A DNA stretch of 6,694 bases from an uncultured Dyadobacter sp. (lineage in GTDB: Bacteria; Bacteroidota; Bacteroidia; Cytophagales; Spirosomataceae), in assembly GCA_946481035.1 (NCBI GenBank), contig CAMLNK010000226.1:1-6694 (forward strand). The letters run 5' to 3'. Below the pieces are notes generated by a model. That model saw only the letters and a list, made by a program, of their open reading frames with translations. It made no database searches and was not told the DNA's origin. Both the position numbers and the translations under genes were made by a program. Each line of letters starts with the position of its first letter. The first letter of the stretch is position 1. Of the stretch, positions 1 through 5,602 are shown piece by piece.

Positions 1-87
1 AATGAAGTGTTTGGAACGCTGGGGCGCAAAGTAAATGTTTCTTCGGGAATTAAAAACCGGCCCTTGTTCAACCCGTTTATTCTCTGA
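1..87 (+). CDS. C-terminal end of an unidentified upstream gene (partial)
   Basis: Frame 1 is open from the first base for 28 codons and stops at TGA (85-87). The tail reads NEVFGTLGRKVNVSSGIKNR followed by PLFNPFIL. The other two forward frames contain early stops. I do not recognise the family. The tail does not resemble the end of SufB, the usual neighbour of sufC. The opposite strand also has an open frame here, so the coding call rests on a short stretch and on agreement with the direction of the genes that follow. Confidence 0.4.
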   Translation, partial: NEVFGTLGRKVNVSSGIKNRPLFNPFIL

Positions 88-146
88 CCGTTTAAGGCAT
101 AAATATCTGGTGTGCGGGAACATCCTGCCGGATAAAAAGGTTGTAC

Positions 147-187
147 AAAATGAGTGTCCCGCAGTTTAAGACATTGACGCTCATTTT
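147..187. repeat. 12-bp inverted repeat upstream of sufC (operator or terminator candidate)
   Basis: The arm AAAATGAGTGTC (147-158) is the reverse complement of GACGCTCATTTT (176-187) except for one position, which would be a G-U pair in RNA. The loop is 17 bases. The right arm covers the predicted -33 region of the sufC promoter, so it could be an operator for a dimeric regulator. As RNA it could be a terminator for the gene ending at 87, since the right arm ends in TTTT, but the loop is long and the T-run is broken by C and A. I cannot decide between the two. Confidence 0.55.
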
Positions 188-215
188 CATTTACGGCTAA
201 TGCGTATTACTTTTG
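184..215 (+). promoter_or_regulatory. Predicted Bacteroidota-type promoter for sufC
   Basis: TACTTTTG (208-215) is a full match to the -7 consensus TAnnTTTG used by the primary sigma factor of Bacteroidota. A partial -33 element, TTTT at 184-187 (consensus TTTG), lies 20 bases upstream, within the usual spacing. Transcription would begin near 222, giving a leader of about 36 bases before the sufC ATG at 258. This is prediction by consensus only. Confidence 0.55.
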
Positions 216-257
216 CGGGAAATTACCACGAACTATCTTTTAAGTATAAATACAGTT

Positions 258-1016
258 ATGCTCTCTATTAATGACTTGCGTGCCTCCATTGAAGGTAAGG
301 AAATATTAAAAGGCATCAATCTGGAAGTAAAGCCGGGTGAAGTGCATGCGATTATGGGGCCCAATGGTTCCGGTAAAAGTACTTTGGCTTCGGTGTTGGC
401 AGGAAGGGAAGAGTACGAGGTGACTGGCGGAAATGTAGTTTTTGAAGGTAAGGAAATCCTCGAACTGGCTCCCGAAGAAAGAGCTGCGGAAGGTATTTTT
501 CTTGCATTCCAATATCCGGTAGAAATTCCGGGCGTTACCACCATCAACTTTTTGAAAACGGCTGTTAACGAAATCCGTAAATATAAAGGCGAAAGCCCGC
601 TGGACGCTGCACAGTTTTTGAAAATGGTGCGCGAGAAGGCCAAACTGGTGAGCATGAACGACTCCCTGCTCAAACGCGCATTGAATGAAGGCTTCTCGGG
701 CGGTGAGAAAAAACGCAATGAGATCTTCCAGATGGCGGTTCTCGAACCGAAACTGGCGATTCTGGACGAAACAGACTCAGGTCTGGATATCGACGCGCTC
801 CGTATCGTGGCCGAAGGTGTTAACTCTCTGCGTTCGCCGGAACGTGCTACCATCGTTGTGACGCACTATCAGCGTCTTTTGGACTACATCGTGCCTGATT
901 ACGTACACGTTTTGTACAAAGGAAGAATCGTGAAATCCGGACCGAAGGAGCTTGCCCTTGAACTGGAAGAAAAAGGTTACGATTGGATCAAAGCGGAAGT
1001 TGAAGCGGTAGGTTAA
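258..1016 (+). CDS. sufC: SufC, Fe-S cluster assembly ATPase
   Basis: SufC is the cytoplasmic ABC-type ATPase of the SufBCD scaffold; its ATP-driven dimerisation reshapes SufB-SufD for cluster assembly. The 252-residue product has all the motifs: Walker [10 protein letters not shown] (34-42), the Q-loop in [10 protein letters not shown] (Q85), the SufC-type signature [13 protein letters not shown] (from 146), Walker B with [12 protein letters not shown] (catalytic E171) and the switch histidine in VTHYQ (H203). There is no transmembrane segment, unlike ABC transporters. The frame is open further upstream to a TTG at 213, but the ATG at 258 gives the usual SufC N-terminus, and the TTG lies inside the predicted -7 box. 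sufD follows after 59 bases, and no separate promoter or terminator was seen in that gap. Length is close to the roughly 250 residues usual for the family. Confidence 0.97.
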   Translation: MLSINDLRASIEGKEILKGINLEVKPGEVHAIMGPNGSGKSTLASVLAGREEYEVTGGNVVFEGKEILELAPEERAAEGIFLAFQYPVEIPGVTTINFLKTAVNEIRKYKGESPLDAAQFLKMVREKAKLVSMNDSLLKRALNEGFSGGEKKRNEIFQMAVLEPKLAILDETDSGLDIDALRIVAEGVNSLRSPERATIVVTHYQRLLDYIVPDYVHVLYKGRIVKSGPKELALELEEKGYDWIKAEVEAVG

Positions 1017-1075
1017 GTAAAAGGCGCATCGTCTATCCCAAACTTAACCCCATACAGCACCATACCCCATTATCG

Positions 1076-2395
1076 ATGAGTACCGAGACCATAGATTTAA
1101 AAACCAGACTGATCACTGATTTTCATGCCCGTGAGGCAGTGATGAACGGTGAGGCGTCGTCTGAATTCCACCAGAAAAAGCGTGCAGGCCTGGCCCGTTT
1201 TGAGCAGTTGGGCTTTCCGAGCATCAAGCACGAGGAGTGGAAATATAGCAACGTAAGGGACCTGATCAGCGTTTCTTACGATTTCAATGCGGAAAGCTCT
1301 ATCGGCCTTGCCGAGCTGGAAGACTTGAAAGTGCCCAAGCAGGAGGCTAATATCCTGTATTTTGTCAATGGCCGCTATAATGAAGAGTTATCGGCGATCA
1401 TTTCTCCAACCGGCCAGATCACGATCAGCTCACTGGCAGATGCTTACAAAAACGATCCCGCCAAAGTGGCATCGTTTTTCAACGAGCTTACCAAAGATGC
1501 TAACGATGCATTTACTGCTCTGAACACTGCATTCGCGCAGGACGGCGTGTTTATCCATATCCCGGATAACCAGTCGGTAGAGCACCCGATCATCCTTCGG
1601 TTTGTGAGCGATGCGCGTGAGAAAAATGTAGGTAGCCAGCCGCGCAATATTATTTCAGTAGGAAAAAATTCGCATGTGAAACTGGCTGAGGCGTTCCGCA
1701 CATTGGGCGACCAGCGCTCGTTTACCAACGCGGTGACTGAAATCCAGGTAGCGGAAGAAGCCAACGTACAATATTATAAAGTACAGAACGAGAGCGAGAA
1801 TGCTTACCACATCGGCACTACGCAGGTGCGCATGCTGGACCGCTCGCACTTTTACGCAGGTACCGTCACGCTGAACGGCAAGTTCACGCGCAACAACCTG
1901 AATATCGTCCTGGACGGCGAGCATTGCGACGCGCATATGTACGGATTGTACTTCCCGGACGGCTCCCAGCACGTGGATAACCACACCGTTGCCGACCACC
2001 AGAAGCCTAATTCGGAAAGTAACGAGCTTTATAAAGGCATTTTGCGGGATAAATCGAAAGGTGTTTTCAATGGAAAGATCTTCGTTCGTCCCGACGCACA
2101 GAAAACCAATGCATTCCAGTCTTGTAAAAACATCGTGCTGTCACCGGACGCAACGATGAACACCAAGCCGCAGCTGGAAATCTTTGCCGACGACGTGAAA
2201 TGCTCGCACGGTACCACCACCGGGCAAATCGACGAAGAGGCACTTTTCTACATGCGCTCACGCGGAATTTCCCAGTCGGAAGCGATGTCGCTTTTGATGT
2301 TCGCATTCTGCGCCGACGTGGTTCAGCAGATCAAGATCGATTCGGTTCGTGAATACCTCGAAAACGTGATCACCCAGAAGCTGGCTTCGAAATAG
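1076..2395 (+). CDS. sufD: SufD, Fe-S cluster scaffold subunit
   Basis: SufD pairs with SufB and SufC to form the SufBC2D scaffold on which Fe-S clusters are built. The 439-residue product has a helical N-terminal part with the family motif KHEEWKYSNV (51-60), then a long beta-helix core, where QDGVFIHIPDN (155-165), DNHTVADHQKPNS (301-313) and KGVFNGKIFVRPDAQKTNAF (from 328) are recognisable. The most telling segment is ADDVKCSHGTTTG (371-383): C376 and H378 match E. coli SufD C358 and H360, the latter implicated in nascent cluster formation at the SufB-SufD interface. The helical end, starting at RSRGIS (394), would bind SufC. It is slightly longer than E. coli SufD (423 residues). SufD is homologous to SufB, but the N-terminus and length fit SufD, and the sufC-sufD-sufS order supports this. 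Confidence 0.96.
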   Translation: MSTETIDLKTRLITDFHAREAVMNGEASSEFHQKKRAGLARFEQLGFPSIKHEEWKYSNVRDLISVSYDFNAESSIGLAELEDLKVPKQEANILYFVNGRYNEELSAIISPTGQITISSLADAYKNDPAKVASFFNELTKDANDAFTALNTAFAQDGVFIHIPDNQSVEHPIILRFVSDAREKNVGSQPRNIISVGKNSHVKLAEAFRTLGDQRSFTNAVTEIQVAEEANVQYYKVQNESENAYHIGTTQVRMLDRSHFYAGTVTLNGKFTRNNLNIVLDGEHCDAHMYGLYFPDGSQHVDNHTVADHQKPNSESNELYKGILRDKSKGVFNGKIFVRPDAQKTNAFQSCKNIVLSPDATMNTKPQLEIFADDVKCSHGTTTGQIDEEALFYMRSRGISQSEAMSLLMFAFCADVVQQIKIDSVREYLENVITQKLASK

Positions 2396-2435
2396 CTTTT
2401 ACAGGTTTAAGTGCCTGAGTTAATACATTTCCTGG

Positions 2436-2469
2436 TACCCAACCGCCATTTTTGGGGTTGGGTATTTTT
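2436..2469 (+). terminator. Intrinsic terminator-like hairpin between sufD and sufS
   Basis: TACCCAACC (2436-2444) pairs perfectly with GGTTGGGTA (2456-2464). This gives a 9-bp stem with an 11-base loop, followed at once by TTTTT (2465-2469). It lies 41 bases after the sufD stop and 19 bases before the sufS ATG. The structure meets the usual criteria for a Rho-independent terminator. It could end the sufCD transcript, partly attenuate sufS and the genes after it, or act as a processing or stability element in a longer transcript. Confidence 0.75.
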
Positions 2470-2487
2470 CTTAAATGACGAATCACA

Positions 2488-3714
2488 ATGAGCCACAATC
2501 TCAATATCGCATCGATCCGCAACGACTTCCCGATTTTGAACGAAGTCGTCAATGGCAAACAACTCGTCTATTTCGATAATGCGGCTACGACCCAGAAACC
2601 GCGCCTGGTACTGGACGCGCTCTCGGGTTACTATGAGCATTACAATGCCAATATTCACCGCGGCATTCACCATCTGGCCGAAAAAGCTACTTCTGCATTC
2701 GAGCAGTCCCGGAAGCGCTTGCAGGCGTTTTTGAATGCGGAACATTCGGAGGAAATCATTTTTACCTACGGAACTACCGACGGTATCAACCTGGTGGCAT
2801 CCGCTTACGGCCGCAAGTTTTTGAAAGAAGGGGATGAGGTGATTATCTCAACCATGGAGCACCACTCGAACATCGTGCCCTGGCAAATGCTTTGCGAAGA
2901 GAAGGGCTGTATTCTGAAAGTGATCCCGATCAACGACGAAGGCGAGCTTTTGATGGACGAATACGAGAAGCTGCTTACCGAAAGAACCAAATTCGTTTCG
3001 GTAGTGCACGTTTCGAATGCATTGGGAACCATTAACCCGATTAAGGAAATCATCGCCAAAGCCCACGCGGTAGGCGCGAAAGTGCTCATCGACGGCGCGC
3101 AAGCCAGCTCCCACATTGAAATCGATGTGCAAGACCTGGATTGCGACTTCTATTCACTTTCCCTGCACAAAATATACGGCCCTACCGGCATGGGTATCCT
3201 CTACGGCAAGCGCGATCTATTGAATGCAATGCCTCCTTACCGTGGTGGCGGGGAGATGATCAAAGAAGTGACTTTCGCCAAAACGACTTACAACGAGCTG
3301 CCTTACAAGTTCGAAGCCGGTACGCCGAATATTGCCGATGTGGTAGCCGCCAAGTTTGCATTGGATTATGTAGATGCGTTGGGTAAACCTAACATCGCTG
3401 CCTATGAAAATGAACTACTGACCTACGCTACCGAGGCTGTAAAAGAGATTGAAGGACTGCGCATTATCGGTCAGGCCAAAGAGAAAGTAAGCGTGCTGTC
3501 GTTCGTGATCGACGGCATTCACCACCAGGATATCGGCGTGTTGCTCGATCAGCAAGGTATCGCCGTTCGCACGGGTCACCACTGTACACAACCCTTGATG
3601 AACCGCTTCGGCATTACCGGAACCTCACGCGCTTCGTTTGCTGTTTATAATACGACTGAGGAGATTGACAAGCTCATTCAGGGGCTGCATAAGGTGAAGC
3701 GGATGTTGGGATAA
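2488..3714 (+). CDS. sufS: SufS, group II cysteine desulfurase
   Basis: SufS is a pyridoxal-phosphate enzyme that converts L-cysteine to L-alanine and leaves a persulfide on its own cysteine, which SufE then takes up. The 408-residue product (E. coli 406) aligns with a constant offset of two. It has H125 in MEHHSN for stacking on the cofactor, D202 and Q205 in IDGAQ, the Schiff-base lysine K228 in SLSLHKIYGPTG, the persulfide cysteine C366 in RTGHHCTQP and R381 in SRASF. The short loop carrying C366 marks it as group II (SufS) rather than group I (IscS/NifS). At positions that in E. coli are R92, E96 and E250, this protein has Y94, D98 and R252. No Shine-Dalgarno sequence is evident; the ATG gives a normal N-terminus. 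A terminator-like hairpin lies just upstream. Confidence 0.97.
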   Translation: MSHNLNIASIRNDFPILNEVVNGKQLVYFDNAATTQKPRLVLDALSGYYEHYNANIHRGIHHLAEKATSAFEQSRKRLQAFLNAEHSEEIIFTYGTTDGINLVASAYGRKFLKEGDEVIISTMEHHSNIVPWQMLCEEKGCILKVIPINDEGELLMDEYEKLLTERTKFVSVVHVSNALGTINPIKEIIAKAHAVGAKVLIDGAQASSHIEIDVQDLDCDFYSLSLHKIYGPTGMGILYGKRDLLNAMPPYRGGGEMIKEVTFAKTTYNELPYKFEAGTPNIADVVAAKFALDYVDALGKPNIAAYENELLTYATEAVKEIEGLRIIGQAKEKVSVLSFVIDGIHHQDIGVLLDQQGIAVRTGHHCTQPLMNRFGITGTSRASFAVYNTTEEIDKLIQGLHKVKRMLG

Positions 3715-3760
3715 TTTTTTAAATTACTGGCATTAATTACTTTAAAACTATGTACACATT

Positions 3761-4141
3761 ATGGATAAGACAGTAAATGAGGCCAGAAGATATGTAAACA
3801 ATGCGAAGGAGCTGTTGCGGGAAAAAGCGGGGAAAGAAGACGGCGTTTATCAGGATCGAAAATACGTCAGACTGGCCGGACACGCAGCCTATTTAGGTGT
3901 GTTGGTAGCTTTGGATGGGCTGTTTGATGTAAAGAAAGGAACGCGAAAAAGCGTGGAATGGTATCAGGAGCAGCTTCGTAAGACTGACAGGAAATTGCTT
4001 GATTCGTTCAATGCTGCATATGATACCCTGCATCTCGCAATGGGTTATGACGGTAACATTTCCGCGGATGTTTCAGCTGCGGGAATAACCACGGCCGAAA
4101 ATATTATCAACTGGGTTGAAACCCGCACGGCAGCTGCTTAA
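3761..4141 (+). CDS. DUF5618-like protein, possibly HEPN-related, function unknown
   Basis: This 126-residue soluble protein has no signal peptide or membrane segment and is predicted here, by eye, to be nearly all helical. It resembles the DUF5618 family of Bacteroidota proteins, recognised from memory by MDKTVNEARRYVNNAKELLR at the start, KYVRLAGHAAYLGVLVALD (34-52), RKSVEWYQEQL (62-72) and AYDTLHLAMGYDG (86-98), ending in a helix around 110-122. The HAAYLGVLVALD helix recalls HEPN domains, but the HEPN nuclease motif Rx4-6H is absent: R33 and R37 are seven and three residues before H41, and no arginine is suitably placed before H91. A toxin RNase role is therefore unlikely, and a binding or scaffolding role is a guess. 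It sits 46 bases after sufS and 15 before sufE, so it is probably co-transcribed with sufE. Its function is not known to me. Confidence 0.85.
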   Translation: MDKTVNEARRYVNNAKELLREKAGKEDGVYQDRKYVRLAGHAAYLGVLVALDGLFDVKKGTRKSVEWYQEQLRKTDRKLLDSFNAAYDTLHLAMGYDGNISADVSAAGITTAENIINWVETRTAAA

Positions 4142-4156
4142 AAATAGAATTACACA

Positions 4157-4585
4157 ATGACCATAAACGAAACACAGGACGAACTAATTTCGGATTTTGA
4201 ATTGTTTGATGACTGGGAGAGCAAATACGAGTTCATTATCGATCTTGGAAAGCAGTTCCCGCCGTTGGAAGAGCAGTACAAAACAGAGGATAATATTATC
4301 AAAGGATGCCAGTCGAGGGTGTGGCTGAATGCTTACATGGATGGCGGGCTTTTGAAATTTGAGGCAGATAGCGACGCGATTATCGTGCGCGGGCTGGTGA
4401 GCATGCTGGTGAAGGTACTTTCGGGGCATACACCCGAAGAGATTGCCAAAGCCGATGTGTATTTTATGGAAAAAGTGGGGCTGCACCAGCATTTGGCACA
4501 AACCCGGTCGAACGGACTGGCGGCGATGCTCAAACAAATGAAGGCGTACGGCTTTGCTTTCCAGGCCAAATCAGTGAATGCATAA
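4157..4585 (+). CDS. sufE: SufE, sulfur acceptor and activator of SufS
   Basis: SufE receives the persulfide sulfur from SufS on a conserved cysteine, stimulates the desulfurase and passes the sulfur to the SufBCD scaffold. The 142-residue product (E. coli 138) carries the family hallmark IIKGCQSRVWL, with acceptor cysteine C51 at the same number as in E. coli. The segment LGKQFPPLEEQYKTEDN (30-46) leads into it, and the C-terminal helices include LHQHLAQTRSNGLAAMLKQM (109-128) with the conserved arginine R117. It is a stand-alone SufE with no CsdE-type or fused domain seen. It follows the DUF5618-like gene by 15 bases and precedes the DUF59 gene by 21, with no terminator in either gap, so these three genes look like one transcript. 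Confidence 0.96.
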   Translation: MTINETQDELISDFELFDDWESKYEFIIDLGKQFPPLEEQYKTEDNIIKGCQSRVWLNAYMDGGLLKFEADSDAIIVRGLVSMLVKVLSGHTPEEIAKADVYFMEKVGLHQHLAQTRSNGLAAMLKQMKAYGFAFQAKSVNA

Positions 4586-4606
4586 CAACTTATTATAGAC
4601 CTTGCG

Positions 4607-4918
4607 ATGTCAGAGGAAGATTTGAAAGAAGAAGTGATCCGCGCCATTAAAACGGTTTACGACCCGGAAATCCCGGTCGACGTGTATGAGCTGGGATTGA
4701 TATATGATCTGAAAGTGTTTCCGATCAATAATGTATTTGTGTCGATGACGCTGACCTCGCCTTCGTGCCCCTCGGCAGGAACGCTGCCCGGCGAAGTGGA
4801 GCAGAAGATCCGTGAAGTGGAAGGGGTGAACGATGTTAGCGTGGAGCTGACCTTCGATCCGCCGTATTCGACCGAGATGATGTCGGAAGAAGCGAAACTT
4901 GAACTGGGGTTCATGTAG
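4607..4918 (+). CDS. SUF-associated DUF59 (MIP18-family) Fe-S assembly protein
   Basis: This is a small single-domain DUF59 protein of 103 residues, the size of the SUF-associated subgroup (YitW-like) and shorter than the SufT proteins of about 170 residues or more. Diagnostic segments are YDPEIPVDVYELGLIYDL (18-35), the cysteine motif LTSPSCPSAGTLPGEVE (49-65, C54) and the C-terminal FDPPYSTEMMSEEAKLELGF (83-102). Relatives of this family help mature or deliver Fe-S clusters to target proteins, with the cysteine thought important; the exact step is not settled. Its place right after sufE agrees with that role. A PaaD-like role in phenylacetate oxidation is excluded by context and size. It is the last recognisable suf gene here and is followed by the heptad repeat cluster. 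Confidence 0.94.
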   Translation: MSEEDLKEEVIRAIKTVYDPEIPVDVYELGLIYDLKVFPINNVFVSMTLTSPSCPSAGTLPGEVEQKIREVEGVNDVSVELTFDPPYSTEMMSEEAKLELGFM

Positions 4919-4922
4919 GACC

Positions 4923-5057
4923 TCGGCTGTCGGCTTTATTTAAAGATGCCTGCGGCCGAAGCAATATAAAAAGCCGATTGCCGAAGGCCGACAGCCGAAG
5001 TAACACTAAAATCTGACAGCCGAAGTAACACCAAAAGCCGACGGCCGATTGCCGAAG
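4923..5057. repeat. Cluster of GCCGANN heptanucleotide repeats with an inverted copy
   Basis: The gap between the DUF59 gene and the bacilliredoxin gene holds GCCGANN heptamers at 4955, in a run of four at 4973-5000, at 5019, and in a run of three at 5037-5057. The 14-mer GCCGATTGCCGAAG occurs exactly at 4973-4986 and 5044-5057. A 22-base unit at 4990-5011 recurs at 5015-5036 with one change. The inverted copy TCGGCTGTCGGCTTT (4923-4937) can pair with 5034-5048 over 15 bp with one G-U, or with 4987-4998 over 12 perfect bp. The seven-base period is not a codon multiple, which argues for non-coding DNA. It may be a dispersed intergenic repeat that also folds into a transcript-end or stabilising hairpin. 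5058-5095 is A/T-rich, with no clear promoter. Confidence 0.85.
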
Positions 5058-5095
5058 TACAAAATAGTAACAACAACTTTTAAACATTAATATAT

Positions 5096-5524
5096 ATGTA
5101 TCCACCACAATTAGTGGCTCCAATGAAAGCCGAACTGACTAACGCCGGTTTTCAGGATCTGACAACCGCTGAGGAAGTCGATAACTTCATGCAAAATACC
5201 AAAGGAACTGCTTTGGTAGTGATCAATTCGGTATGTGGCTGTGCGGCGGGTGCTGCACGTCCGGGTGTGCGCGCGGCGCTGGCTGGCAGCGATGTGAAGC
5301 CCGACCACCTGGCAACGGTATTTGCAGGAGCGGACCTTGAAGCTACCGCTAAAATGCGTGAGTACACTTTGCCTTATCCGCCATCTTCGCCGGCCGTAGC
5401 GCTGTTCAAAGACGGTGAGCTGATCCATTTCGTTGAGCGTCACCACATCGAAGGCCGCTCGGCACAGATGATCGCTGAACACCTGAAAATGGCATTTGAA
5501 GAATTCTGCACAGAAGAGGCATAA
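5096..5524 (+). CDS. BrxA/BrxB-family bacilliredoxin (YphP/YqiW, DUF1094)
   Basis: Bacilliredoxins are small cytoplasmic thioredoxin-fold proteins that remove bacillithiol from oxidised protein cysteines. The 142-residue product matches the family end to end: LVAPMKAELTNAGFQDLTT (6-24), the active-site CGC motif in VINSVCGCAAGAARPG (42-57, C47 and C49), DLEATAKMREY (80-90), the cis-proline-type segment YPPSSPAVALFKDGE (93-107) and HFVERHHIEGRSAQMI (111-126). The N-terminus is a few residues shorter than in Bacillus subtilis BrxA. I cannot say whether it is BrxA or BrxB, so no symbol is given. Repair of oxidised cysteines fits beside Fe-S assembly genes. It may be read from the suf operon through the repeat cluster or from a promoter not recognised here. 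A terminator follows 22 bases after the stop. Confidence 0.95.
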   Translation: MYPPQLVAPMKAELTNAGFQDLTTAEEVDNFMQNTKGTALVVINSVCGCAAGAARPGVRAALAGSDVKPDHLATVFAGADLEATAKMREYTLPYPPSSPAVALFKDGELIHFVERHHIEGRSAQMIAEHLKMAFEEFCTEEA

Positions 5525-5535
5525 TTCGAAATTTG

Positions 5536-5570
5536 TTTAACGACCCGGCGGCTACTTTCGATTACATTTG
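5536..5570 (+). promoter_or_regulatory. Possible promoter for the VWA gene, inside the terminator loop
   Basis: TACATTTG (5563-5570) is a full match to the Bacteroidota -7 element TAnnTTTG. The -33 side is weak: TTTA at 5536-5539 is 23 bases upstream, and the better TTTG at 5532-5535 is 27 bases away, longer than usual. Transcription would begin near 5577, within the right arm of the hairpin, leaving a leader of about 26 bases. Confidence 0.35.
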
Positions 5571-5588
5571 AAAGTAGCCGTCTGTTTT
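5547..5588 (+). terminator. Intrinsic terminator after the bacilliredoxin gene
   Basis: CGGCTACTTTC (5549-5559) pairs perfectly with GAAAGTAGCCG (5570-5580) around a 10-base loop. The stem can be lengthened by two pairs on the outside (5547-5548 with 5581-5582, one of them G-U). A short T-rich run, TGTTTTC (5583-5589), follows. It starts 22 bases after the bacilliredoxin stop and probably ends that transcript. Confidence 0.8.
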
Positions 5589-5602
5589 CAATACCTGCCC
5601 AT

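Noticed and set aside
213..257. TTG at 213 as an upstream start of sufC, adding 15 residues
   Set aside because: The extra residues are not typical of SufC, and the TTG overlaps the predicted -7 promoter box, so it would probably not be in the transcript.
233..853. Long open frame on the minus strand opposite sufC (about 206 codons)
   Set aside because: It lies entirely within sufC, whose motifs are complete, and its translation shows no recognisable domain. It is a shadow of the sufC codon pattern.
3712..3726. AT-only palindrome at the sufS stop codon with a run of six T
   Set aside because: The stem has only A-T pairs and would be too weak to terminate. The DUF5618-like gene follows 46 bases after sufS with no other stop signal.
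3761..4141. HEPN RNase toxin with sufE or another neighbour as antitoxin
   Set aside because: The Rx4-6H catalytic motif is missing, and both neighbours are ordinary SUF genes rather than a nucleotidyltransferase or other antitoxin.
4923..5057. CRISPR array
   Set aside because: The repeat units are 7 to 22 bases, mostly contiguous or nearly so, and lack spacers of uniform length. No cas gene is nearby.
4911..5123. Minus-strand open frame of about 70 codons across the repeat cluster
   Set aside because: It covers the heptad repeats and the ends of two well-supported forward genes. The 7-base repeat period shifts frame, and the translation matches nothing known.
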